Made by a program: the position numbers and the translations under genes. Shown piece after piece: positions 8,062 to 15,705 of a DNA stretch of 64,000 bases. The stretch's first letter is position 1; the number at the start of each line of letters is the position of its first letter. Source of the DNA: SAR324 cluster bacterium (lineage in GTDB: Bacteria > SAR324 > NAC60-12); contig JADGAV010000028.1 of NCBI GenBank assembly GCA_015231825.1, forward strand, positions 1-64,000. Reading direction: 5' to 3'. The notes under the pieces are model-generated. The model made no database searches, was not told the origin of the DNA, and saw nothing but the letters and a program-made list of their open reading frames with translations.

Positions 8062-8523
8062 TCAATGTTCTGCTTCGCAGCGAGGACGGGGATCAAAGCC
8101 ATCGGTCTGGACTTTCCGCCAATATCCCCAGGGAAAATGCAAATATTCGAGTTTTAGTCCATCAGGGTCTGCAAAAAACAATGAATAATAATGAATTCCA
8201 TATTCGGGATATTCCGCAGGAGGGTCTAGAATACGCTCCCCTCTGTCCATCAAATATTGGTGAAGATCGTCCACCTGGCCCCTGCTCTTTGCACGAAGCG
8301 CGAAATGGTGCAATCCGGCTCTGTAGCGGTTGAAGCCTAAATTCATCTGCTCTTTATCAGCTTGCCGAAGACCAATATTCATACGCCCGTTAGACCAGGC
8401 AACATACGAAACATGCGATATCCGAGAAAACCCCAGCGTTCCCAAAACCGAATCATAAAATTGAATTGAGCGATCCATATCTGTTACTGTCAAATCAATG
8501 TGATCAAGCCCTAGTACTTCCAT
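8062..8523 (-). CDS. VOC (glyoxalase/bleomycin resistance/dioxygenase) family protein
   Basis: This 153-residue single-subunit vicinal-oxygen-chelate protein begins MEVLGLDHIDLTVTDMDRSI, the standard first beta-alpha-beta strand with metal ligand His8. GLHHFAL carries the second-module His, and FFADPDGLKLEYLH carries the C-terminal Glu ligand. Metal ligands appear intact, so a metal-dependent lyase, isomerase or dioxygenase activity is likely, but the VOC fold does not reveal the substrate. It sits 69 bases upstream of the LCIB-like gene on the same strand and may share its transcript. Confidence 0.88.
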   Translation of the reverse strand: MEVLGLDHIDLTVTDMDRSIQFYDSVLGTLGFSRISHVSYVAWSNGRMNIGLRQADKEQMNLGFNRYRAGLHHFALRAKSRGQVDDLHQYLMDRGERILDPPAEYPEYGIHYYSLFFADPDGLKLEYLHFPWGYWRKVQTDGFDPRPRCEAEH

Positions 8524-9051
8524 TTTTTTTGCAAAGAACTAAATTTTCAAATACAAATCTATTACTGCTGTGAATCAATTACCAGCGACTGCGAATAAAT
8601 GAGTCTGAAATATGTCAAAATCTTCCTTTGAAAACAAGTGTCTTGTTGTGCTTTTTTTCAATAATGCTAAAAAAAAAAATTTGATTACAACAGTAAAGTA
8701 GGTTAGTTTTGAAACACCAAAGGTTAGAAAATTTGACATGATCTGCCGCAATCCTCCCTGGAAGCTTTATTATAAAAATATCAGGGACTGATGAGACTTG
8801 AAAAAAAGTAAAAATCAAGATCTTGAGGACCAGCAGAAAGTGTGTCCAGTCAATGGGCAAAAATCCCTTTGATACCAGTCCGTTGAGAGTCTATACCTGT
8901 CCGTAAACAAGCAATGATTTAGATCAATGAGTTTGTTGAAATAATTCGTTTTCAGAGTTTGATCATTGATGGATTACTCAAATGAACATCCTGTATAAGA
9001 TTGATTTAATCAGATGCGGAAATTTTTTAAACAATTTGAAAGGAAAGTATT
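8524..9051. other. Intergenic region upstream of tctCBA
   Basis: The region is AT-rich and lies between the divergent VOC gene and tctC. The stretch 8900-9050 should contain the tctC promoter. A weak -10-like TATAAG at 8994-8999 lacks a convincing -35. The GAAAGGAAAG ribosome-binding site directly precedes tctC. Frames here (for example 8615-8860 on the minus strand) have no SD and unlikely composition. I see no RNA gene. Confidence 0.3.
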
Positions 9052-10044
9052 ATGTCATCCCGATTTAAGAAAACTCTTTCTGCAATACTATTTGCATCAA
9101 TTACAGCGATTTCTTTATTTACAACAGCAAATGCCAAACCTTCCGGTGTAGAATGTATCGCTCCTGCCGGAGCTGGCGGAGGCTGGGATTTTACCTGCAG
9201 AGTACCGGCTGCTCAAGTAATGGGACAGTTGGGACTGATCGATGGTACAATGAAAGTAACCAACATGTCAGGGGCCGGTGGAGGAAAGGCATTCTCCCAC
9301 GTTGTCGCAAAAAGAAGTGATGACCAAAACCTGATTGTAGCGGCAAGTATGGCTACTGCAGCTCGACTTGGACAAAATGTATATGCAGGATTTACTGCTG
9401 CCGATGTCAGGTGGGTCGGAGCATTGGGTGCTGACTATGGAGCCATTGCAGTTCATCGCGATTCGAAATTCAAGACATTGGGTGATCTGGTTGAAGCCAT
9501 GCGAAATGACCCGCGCCGCACAGCGATTGTCGGAGGAAGTTCTGCAGGAGGCTGGGATCATTTGAAAATGCTGATTTTGGCAGACAAAGCAGGAATTAAA
9601 GACCTCAAAGCGATCAATTATATTTCTTTCGACAACGGCGGTACTGCCATGCTCGAAGTCATCAGCAAAAGAGCGGATGCATTCACTGGTGATATTTCGG
9701 AATTGGTGGACTACTTCAAAAAAGGGGACATTCGCATTCTGGCCATTTTAGCGCCAGAACGCATTGGTGCTCTAGACGGCGTACAAACTGCCAAAGAACA
9801 AGGTTTTGATGTGATTGGAGCCAATTGGCGAGGTTTCTATGCTCCTAAAAATGTGTCCCAGGCTCGCTACAATGAGTGGGTTGATATTGTACGAAAAGTT
9901 GCAGAATCCAGTCAATGGTCAGATTTGGCAGCCAAAAATGGATTGGCACCTTTCGCATCTTTCGGCGGTGATTTTGAAACTTTCGTCGGTGGACAAATCG
10001 ACTTGGTCGGAAAAATATCAAAAGACCTCGGCTTCATGAAATAA
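9052..10044 (+). CDS. tctC: Tripartite tricarboxylate transporter substrate-binding protein (TctC/Bug family)
   Basis: This 330-residue periplasmic solute receptor has an n-region KK, a hydrophobic core and an ANA-K cleavage site near residues 26-28. The mature part opens with the Bug-family pattern (CIAPAGAGGGWDFTCR) that contacts the ligand carboxylate. It delivers an organic acid, often a di- or tricarboxylate, to the TctAB membrane pair. AAAGGAAAG lies a few bases before the ATG. tctB follows with a one-base stop/start overlap (TAATG). The ligand is not predictable: Bug receptors bind citrate, glutarate, nicotinate and others. Confidence 0.94.
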   Translation: MSSRFKKTLSAILFASITAISLFTTANAKPSGVECIAPAGAGGGWDFTCRVPAAQVMGQLGLIDGTMKVTNMSGAGGGKAFSHVVAKRSDDQNLIVAASMATAARLGQNVYAGFTAADVRWVGALGADYGAIAVHRDSKFKTLGDLVEAMRNDPRRTAIVGGSSAGGWDHLKMLILADKAGIKDLKAINYISFDNGGTAMLEVISKRADAFTGDISELVDYFKKGDIRILAILAPERIGALDGVQTAKEQGFDVIGANWRGFYAPKNVSQARYNEWVDIVRKVAESSQWSDLAAKNGLAPFASFGGDFETFVGGQIDLVGKISKDLGFMK

Positions 10045-10490
10045 TGTCTGAATTCAAACATGACCGGCGTTACGCTATTGTAATGCTGGTCTTTTCAATT
10101 TTATATGGTTATGGGGGCAGTTTCGCTGAAACAGATTTTTACAACGGTGTTGTAGGTCCACACCATTGGATTTATTTGATTGCAGGAATATTGGCATGTT
10201 TGTCGATTATGCTGTTCCTCAAGCCGTCCAATTACAAGCCGAAAAGCCTGCCCTGGAGTACCTGGAACAAACGGATTCCGCTTCTCGTTGGAGTTTTCCT
10301 CTATTCCGTCATTCTTCCCTACATCGGCTTTCTGGGAGCAATGATCCCGCTGATGGTTCTGACATCAATGCTTTTCGGGGCAAAATTTAAATTTGCATTG
10401 CTCAGTTCAGTCATCATGACCGTTCTGTGTTTGATTCTTTTTGATGGATTGCTTGATATTTCACTGGGGCGAGGACTATGGTTGATGTAG
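10044..10490 (+). CDS. tctB: Tripartite tricarboxylate transporter small membrane subunit TctB
   Basis: The 148-residue protein has four predicted transmembrane segments (about residues 11-28, 41-59, 76-92 and 100-140, the last region holding two closely spaced helices). Length and topology fit TctB, the small integral subunit that pairs with TctA. The ATG overlaps the tctC stop by one base. The stop at 10488-10490 is followed immediately by AGAAGGAGG, which serves tctA. Primary sequence conservation in TctB is low, so the call rests mostly on gene order and topology. Confidence 0.9.
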   Translation: MSEFKHDRRYAIVMLVFSILYGYGGSFAETDFYNGVVGPHHWIYLIAGILACLSIMLFLKPSNYKPKSLPWSTWNKRIPLLVGVFLYSVILPYIGFLGAMIPLMVLTSMLFGAKFKFALLSSVIMTVLCLILFDGLLDISLGRGLWLM

Positions 10491-10492
10491 AG

Positions 10493-10499
10493 AAGGAGG
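10493..10499 (+). promoter_or_regulatory. Perfect Shine-Dalgarno AAGGAGG that decides the tctA start at AUA
   Basis: AAGGAGG at 10493-10499 lies four bases before ATA at 10504. No ATG, GTG or TTG lies at usable spacing. The first in-frame TTG is 25 bases past the SD. This pairs the strongest possible SD with a non-canonical start codon. Confidence 0.7.
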
Positions 10500-10503
10500 C
10501 AAT

Positions 10504-11991
10504 ATAGAATCTTTTAGCCTTCTTTTGGAAGGGTTCGTTATCGCCTTCACGTGGCAAAATATCCTTTTCGTTTTGCTCGGTACTTTTCTGGGGACAGTGA
10601 TCGGTATGCTTCCTGGAATCGGTCCAGTCAACGCCATTGCCGTTCTGTTTCCTATTGTTTATTCATTGGGTGTCCCGCCTGCAACCGTGCTGATTCTATT
10701 TGCAGGGGTATACTACGGCGCTCAATACGGCAACTCAATTTCCAGCATATTGCTAAACGTTCCTGGTACATCTGCATCGGCAGTGACTGCAATTGACGGA
10801 TATGCTCTTGCAAAAAAGGGATTTGGCGGAAAAGCCCTTGCAATGTCGGCCGTGGCCTCCTTCGTTGGAGGAACTATTTCGATATTTTTTCTTGCACTAT
10901 TTGCTCCTCTACTTGCGAAATTAGCGATTAACTTTGGACCTGCCGAATATACAGTACTGATGGTTTTTGCTTTTGTCGCGCTTTCGAGTTTTAGTTTGGG
11001 AAGCCTGGCCAAGGCGATCATCTCAGCCTTTTTGGGGTTGGCGATTGCAACCATTGGGATTGATTCAACGACTGGAGTCAGCCGCTTGACTTTTGGTATG
11101 CTCGAGCTTTATGACGGCATTGATTTCATTGTTGTGGTCATCGGTTTTTTTGCTGTGAGTGAACTGCTCTATATCTTGATGGAAGACCAGAAAATAAAGA
11201 CTCCCATCCAGTCCGTTACAAGCTTAATGATTTCAATCAAGGAAATCACGGCCTCAATAGTATCAATCCTGAGGAGCTGTGTCTCCGGGTTTCTGGTGGG
11301 CGTTCTCCCCGGAGCGGGAGGAACGATTGCCAGTTTTATTGCCTATGCCACTGAGAAAAAACTCCTCACCGATAAAAACGAATTTGGAAAAGGTGATCTA
11401 AGAGGAGTGGCTGCTCCGGAATCGGCTAACAATTCAGCATCGGTTGGTGCATTTATTCCGCTATTGATTTTGGGTGTCCCCGGCAGTGAAACGACTGCGG
11501 TGATGCTGGGAGGCCTAATCAGCTTTGGCATTAAGCCCGGGCCGCTACTGCTGGAAAATAACCCTGAAATTTTTTGGGGATTGGCTGCATCAATGTTTAT
11601 CGGCAATTTTTTTCTTATTATCTTGAATCTCCCCCTTGTCGGATTGTTTGCCCGCATTCTTCAAACCCCACGGTGGATTCTGATGCCGATGATCATGATG
11701 CTTTGCATCGTGGGGGCTTATACGATCAATGGCAGCGAATTTGATGTCATTCTCATCATGATTTTTGGTTTGGTTGGTTATATCATGCGCAGGGCAGAAT
11801 TCCCTTTGGCCCCCTTGGTACTCGGTGTTGTTTTGGGTGGACTCATCGAAACCAATTTCCGCCGCGCGATGATTTATAGCCACGGAAGTGTCTCCATATT
11901 TTTCGATTCTGCTATTTGTATCACCTTGTGGTTTATGGCGGTTGCCAGCCTCTTGGTTCCTTCAATCATGAAAAAAGTAAAAATAAAGTAA
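10504..11991 (+). CDS. tctA: Tripartite tricarboxylate transporter large membrane subunit TctA, probable AUA start
   Basis: TctA is the large, about 12-helix permease subunit driving cation-coupled carboxylate uptake. The family blocks are present: LGTVIGMLPGIGPVNAIAVLFP, YYGAQYGNSISSILLNVPG and APESANNSASVGAFIPLLILGVPGS. The protein is about 495 residues. Starting at the first standard codon (TTG 10525) removes seven residues and leaves the start without an SD. Starting at ATA 10504 gives MESFSLLLEGFVIAF, matching the usual TctA N-terminus of about nine residues before the first glycine, and uses AAGGAGG. I therefore place the start at 10504. A sequencing error (ATG to ATA) is the other explanation. 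It is the last gene of the tctCBA operon. Confidence 0.9.
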   Translation: MESFSLLLEGFVIAFTWQNILFVLLGTFLGTVIGMLPGIGPVNAIAVLFPIVYSLGVPPATVLILFAGVYYGAQYGNSISSILLNVPGTSASAVTAIDGYALAKKGFGGKALAMSAVASFVGGTISIFFLALFAPLLAKLAINFGPAEYTVLMVFAFVALSSFSLGSLAKAIISAFLGLAIATIGIDSTTGVSRLTFGMLELYDGIDFIVVVIGFFAVSELLYILMEDQKIKTPIQSVTSLMISIKEITASIVSILRSCVSGFLVGVLPGAGGTIASFIAYATEKKLLTDKNEFGKGDLRGVAAPESANNSASVGAFIPLLILGVPGSETTAVMLGGLISFGIKPGPLLLENNPEIFWGLAASMFIGNFFLIILNLPLVGLFARILQTPRWILMPMIMMLCIVGAYTINGSEFDVILIMIFGLVGYIMRRAEFPLAPLVLGVVLGGLIETNFRRAMIYSHGSVSIFFDSAICITLWFMAVASLLVPSIMKKVKIK

Positions 11992-12219
11992 AATCCGTTT
12001 TTGCTGCCGGGATTCTGCTCCTGCCGAATTAATCACTAATTCCGCTCTTGCACTTTGAGTGTAACAATCCGCTTTCTTTTGGAAAAAAACAGAAAGAATG
12101 CAAAATACAAATTGAATGAAGTACTCCAGTATAGCCTATTGAAATAACTAGACTTCCTTTGCGGGTAGGGACTGGTACAATTTTGGAAAGTGCAAAAATA
12201 GAAATGTTTGGGAGCATTC

Positions 12220-13155
12220 GTGACATTGAAAGAAAAATTTAAGGAAAGCTTGGAAGTATTGGAGGATCGTAAAATCGGGCCGGCAACAGTGCTTTTTGGA
12301 GAGAGACGGGGAAAGTACCCGGATGGAAATCCTTTGCTTGTTGAAGGACGAGAAGAATCACTCATTATTGACCCTTCTCTTGCGATGATACCAAGACGTG
12401 ATCGATTGCCGAGTGTCGATCGTGTTCTTAACAGCCATTGCCATGAGGATCATATTGCCGGAAACTATCTTTTTCCTGATCTTCCCTGGCACTTTCATGA
12501 ACTGGATCTGCCGGGAATACGATCTCTCGACGGGTTGATGGGCGTCTATGGTCTACCAAAAGAGATCGAAAAGGAATTTCGTCTGCTCGTTCAGGAAAAA
12601 TTTCATTTCATGCCAAAAGAAGACGCATTGAGTTTTCGGGATGGAGATGTTTTCGACTTGGGTAGTAAGACCGTCACCGTAGTTCACACACCCGGACACA
12701 CAAGAGGTCATTGTTGTTTTCTTATCGAAGGTGCTGGAGATGAGGGTGCGATGCTTTATCTGGGCGATATCGATCTCACCAGTTTCGGCCCGTACTATGG
12801 AGACATCTGGTCAAGTCTTGAAGACTTTGAACGCAGTATCGCCCTTGTGCGTGAAATTAAAGTGGAGTGGTATGCGACCTTTCATCATATTGGAGTACTC
12901 AAACGGGTAGAATTTTTAGAACGATTAGAGCGTTTTGCAGCGGTAATCGAAAAACGTGAGCAACGACTGCTCGAATACATTAAGGTACCGCGCACGATCG
13001 AAAATATAGTCCAGCACCGATTTGTTTACCGTCCTGGAGATCAAGTCCTCTTCGCGGATCCTGTCGAACGCTTCAGTATGACTGATCATCTCATCCGCCT
13101 TCAAAGTCAGAAACGTGTTCGTGAAGTAGAACAGGAAACCTGGGTTGCTGTTTAG
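12220..13155 (+). CDS. Metallo-beta-lactamase superfamily hydrolase
   Basis: The protein has 311 residues from GTG 12220, which has GGGAG five bases upstream; a TTG at 12208 is less likely. Zinc-site motifs are HCHEDH (about residues 73-78), HTPGHTRGH with the next His ligand (about 160), GDID (Asp about 183) and an FHH near 222. This gives the full binuclear set. The C-terminal third is rich in charged helices, as in the MBL group that includes glyoxalase II-like and lactonase-like enzymes. It stands alone between tctA and a small membrane protein gene, and no substrate is suggested by context. Confidence 0.9.
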   Translation: MTLKEKFKESLEVLEDRKIGPATVLFGERRGKYPDGNPLLVEGREESLIIDPSLAMIPRRDRLPSVDRVLNSHCHEDHIAGNYLFPDLPWHFHELDLPGIRSLDGLMGVYGLPKEIEKEFRLLVQEKFHFMPKEDALSFRDGDVFDLGSKTVTVVHTPGHTRGHCCFLIEGAGDEGAMLYLGDIDLTSFGPYYGDIWSSLEDFERSIALVREIKVEWYATFHHIGVLKRVEFLERLERFAAVIEKREQRLLEYIKVPRTIENIVQHRFVYRPGDQVLFADPVERFSMTDHLIRLQSQKRVREVEQETWVAV

Positions 13156-13200
13156 AACAGTTGAATAGTGGCCTTCTTGATTGAAAAGACGGAATCAATC

Positions 13201-13227
13201 TGAACCGATGCTGTTTTTTTCGGTTCA
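13201..13227 (+). terminator. Hairpin after the metallo-hydrolase gene, possible terminator
   Basis: TGAACCG at 13201-13207 pairs with CGGTTCA at 13221-13227 around a T-rich loop. A weaker GATTGA/TCAATC pair lies just before it. No T-run follows, so intrinsic termination is uncertain. Confidence 0.3.
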
Positions 13228-13284
13228 AACACGTTTTGGCAGTCAATAAGTGCTCGAGTTTCATCTCAAACAGGAGGGTGATTT

Positions 13285-13503
13285 ATGAACCTGATTTCAA
13301 TCGTGTTGGCATTGCTCTGCATCCCCCTGATGTTTTTGGGCTTCATCCCGTTACTTGGATGGGTGAACTGGCTGATCTTGCCGGGGACTGTGGTAGGAGC
13401 AATTATCGGTGCTTTTGGAGAAAAGAAAACAGGGTTGATATTAAATATTATTGTATTTGTGGTCGGGGCTTTGCGTTTATCGATCGGGGGCGGATTGGTC
13501 TAA
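13285..13503 (+). CDS. Small hydrophobic membrane protein
   Basis: The 72-residue protein has three hydrophobic stretches (about 4-23, 28-43 and 50-70), a single charged turn (GEKK) and a glycine-rich C-terminus (IGGGLV). A strong SD, AGGAGGGTGATTT, precedes the ATG, which supports real translation. It resembles short uncharacterised inner-membrane proteins with the pattern LGFIPLLGWxNW seen in diverse Gram-negative bacteria. No function can be assigned. It has no close neighbour on the same strand. Confidence 0.78.
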   Translation: MNLISIVLALLCIPLMFLGFIPLLGWVNWLILPGTVVGAIIGAFGEKKTGLILNIIVFVVGALRLSIGGGLV

Positions 13504-13556
13504 AACGAACCTGAGCATTCTTCAGATAAGAATTCCTTATCGAGAGTTTTTTAAAA

Positions 13557-14225
13557 TTAGATGAATGAGGCGATTTCACCAATTGCCTTTTTTGTGATTT
13601 CCGGCACCATAGCATCTTCAGAGGGATAGCCGACGACAAGCAGGAGAAACGGTCTTTCGTTACTGGGCCGTTTCAGGATTTTGTTGAGAAATCCCATTGG
13701 ACTCGGAGTATGAGTCAGTGAAACCAACCCGGCATGATGAACGGCCGTGATCAACATTCCGGTCGCAATTCCCACCGATTCAGAAACATAATAATTCTTC
13801 ACTTTCCGGCCATCCGGTAAAACCCCATAACTCTGTGCAAATACTGCAATCAGGTAGGGAGCGGTTTGCAGAAAGGGCTTTTGCTCATCGGTTCCTAACG
13901 GTGCCAGGGCATCGAGCCATTCCTGTGGGGCCCGGTTTTGATAAAATTCATGCTCCTCTTTTTCAGCCTCTTCCCGAATTCTCTGTTTGACAGCAGAATC
14001 ACTGACCACCACAAAATACCATGGTTGGAGATTGGCTCCGCTGGGTGCCGATCCTGCAGTCTGTAAACAATTTTCGATAATTTCACGTGGAACGGTTCGG
14101 TCTGAAAAATCACGTACTGTTCTGCGTTTCTGCATCTCCTTGCGCAAAGCAAGAGATCTTTGCAACATTTCTTTTTGGGGGTATTCCTGATAGGAAGCAA
14201 GTGGATTGAATTTTGGTTCTATCAA
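13557..14225 (-). CDS. Nitroreductase family flavoprotein
   Basis: The 222-residue protein carries [13 protein letters not shown] near residue 34 and [12 protein letters not shown] near 58, the FMN-binding signature of the nitroreductase fold. The overall pattern (long helix around residues 80-110, [13 protein letters not shown]) is close to the iodotyrosine deiodinase/BluB-like branch. Expected activity is FMN-dependent reduction (or dehalogenation) using NAD(P)H. The start is TTG 14225, backed by a clean GGAGG five bases upstream. The AI-2E family gene ends just upstream on the same strand, so the two may be co-transcribed. Confidence 0.9.
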   Translation of the reverse strand: MIEPKFNPLASYQEYPQKEMLQRSLALRKEMQKRRTVRDFSDRTVPREIIENCLQTAGSAPSGANLQPWYFVVVSDSAVKQRIREEAEKEEHEFYQNRAPQEWLDALAPLGTDEQKPFLQTAPYLIAVFAQSYGVLPDGRKVKNYYVSESVGIATGMLITAVHHAGLVSLTHTPSPMGFLNKILKRPSNERPFLLLVVGYPSEDAMVPEITKKAIGEIASFI

Positions 14226-14256
14226 ACGGTCCTCCTGTATTTTTCAAGAAAAAGCA

Positions 14257-15543
14257 CTATATTGCGGCCGGTTCGATTTCTTCAATCATTGATTTCAAAA
14301 AGAAAAAAGTTGTTTGTATGATTGAAAAAATTGGGACAGCGAGCAATGCTCCAGCAATTCCGGCAAAGTACTCACCAGCCACCAGGGCAAAAACAACCAG
14401 CGCTGGATGAATTTGGGCAGCCGTCCCGATGATTTTGGGATTGAGGATATTTCCTTCTATGAAATGGATCAAGAGGATCCAGCCAATGATCAAAAGGGCA
14501 GTAGGAAAGGAGACCGTCAGCGCCATCAGTACAATAGGAAAAGAAGAAAGGAAAGTCCCAAAAATAGGGATTAACGAACAAATTGTGGCTATCAGGGATA
14601 ATGTAAATGCAAATGGGATGTTAAAAATGAGCAATCCGATACCGGTGAATGTTCCGTTGACCAGGCAAATGATGATCTGTCCGCGAACAACTCCGTTCAA
14701 ACCTTGATCCAACTTTTCCAGGAATCGCTCGTAGCTTAAATGATATTTAGGCAGAAGCAGCGATTCTCCAAAATTTAATACCCGATCCACGTCAATGAGG
14801 ATGAATGCAGAAATCATCAGGGTTAAGAAAAGCGTAAATATTGATCCAGCAATTTTTGCCAGAACTTGTCGTCCCAAATTTAGAAAATTGATGGTGTTTT
14901 CCTGAATTCGTTCAACCGCAGTCTGAAAAATTGAAGAGAAATGCTTGCGCAAATCCAGTGGCTTTGCCTTTGTTGGCTTTTCAGATATCCGGCGATGAGG
15001 AATGATTTCCATTCTTCCTGAATCCAGAGGACGGATTTCATAGGTGTATTGTTCAAGAGCAGCAATGTATGGAGTCTGTTTGGAAGGGAGTTTTTTGTTT
15101 TCAATTGAGGGTTCGCTGATTGGTGTTGATGAAATTTCACTATTCTCCATAGCAGGCGGAATCAGACTGAGCCAGTGATTTACTTTTTCGTTGATAATTG
15201 GCAGCCATTTTTCAGAATTCTGGTTTATTGCTTCAGGCATTTCTCTCAACATCAACGTGATTTCATTGGAGAGATTGGGAAGCATAAAAGTCCCTCCTCC
15301 AATCAAAGTACCCAAAATGACCACATAGACGAAAATGACTGCCAAACCACGGGGAATTTGAAAATTCCTGATTTTTTGCTGGTGAATTTTCTTAATGAGG
15401 GGGGCAAAAACGTAGGCTAAAAAGCAAGCAAGAATAAATGGTAAAAGGATTTCGCTGAGAAAGATGAGAACACTTATGATCGCGGCAAACAGGATTACTG
15501 CGATGCACAATCGTCCCCATTTTTGAATAAAGGGAATCATCAT
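14257..15543 (-). CDS. AI-2E family transporter (PerM/YdiK-like permease)
   Basis: This 428-residue polytopic membrane protein has two N-terminal helices (about 9-45), a third near 66-90, a long soluble insert (about 95-235) and a C-terminal block of helices (235-415). The C-terminal block bears the family motifs LVNGTFTGIGLLIFNIPF, SLIPIFGTFLSSFP, IEGNILNPKIIG and LHPALVVFAL-like (IHPALVVFALVAGEYFAGIAGALLAVP). The soluble insert carries a Ser/Pro- and Lys-rich extension of about 70 residues that is longer than usual. Members export small molecules, including AI-2 or Na+/H+ exchange in different relatives. The substrate here is unknown. Two ATG codons stand at the start. Confidence 0.92.
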   Translation of the reverse strand: MMIPFIQKWGRLCIAVILFAAIISVLIFLSEILLPFILACFLAYVFAPLIKKIHQQKIRNFQIPRGLAVIFVYVVILGTLIGGGTFMLPNLSNEITLMLREMPEAINQNSEKWLPIINEKVNHWLSLIPPAMENSEISSTPISEPSIENKKLPSKQTPYIAALEQYTYEIRPLDSGRMEIIPHRRISEKPTKAKPLDLRKHFSSIFQTAVERIQENTINFLNLGRQVLAKIAGSIFTLFLTLMISAFILIDVDRVLNFGESLLLPKYHLSYERFLEKLDQGLNGVVRGQIIICLVNGTFTGIGLLIFNIPFAFTLSLIATICSLIPIFGTFLSSFPIVLMALTVSFPTALLIIGWILLIHFIEGNILNPKIIGTAAQIHPALVVFALVAGEYFAGIAGALLAVPIFSIIQTTFFFLKSMIEEIEPAAI

Positions 15544-15705
15544 GATGGGAATCTATCATTACGAAAATTATTAAACAACGTGTCGACGGATTTTACAAAT
15601 CCAGTTGATGAGGCAAAATGGCCACAGCCTGCGCTAATCCGGTAGGGGAAAATAAATGAAATCAAGATTTTATTGAAATCTAAAATTCTACCCCACGGTT
15701 TCAGA

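Noticed and set aside
8615..8860. 81-codon hydrophobic minus-strand frame upstream of tctC
   Set aside because: The hydrophobicity follows from poly-A/T runs on the other strand. No SD and no conserved pattern.
12036..12365. 109-codon minus-strand frame upstream of and over the start of the metallo-hydrolase gene
   Set aside because: It overlaps the conserved N-terminus of the hydrolase in antisense and has low-complexity composition.
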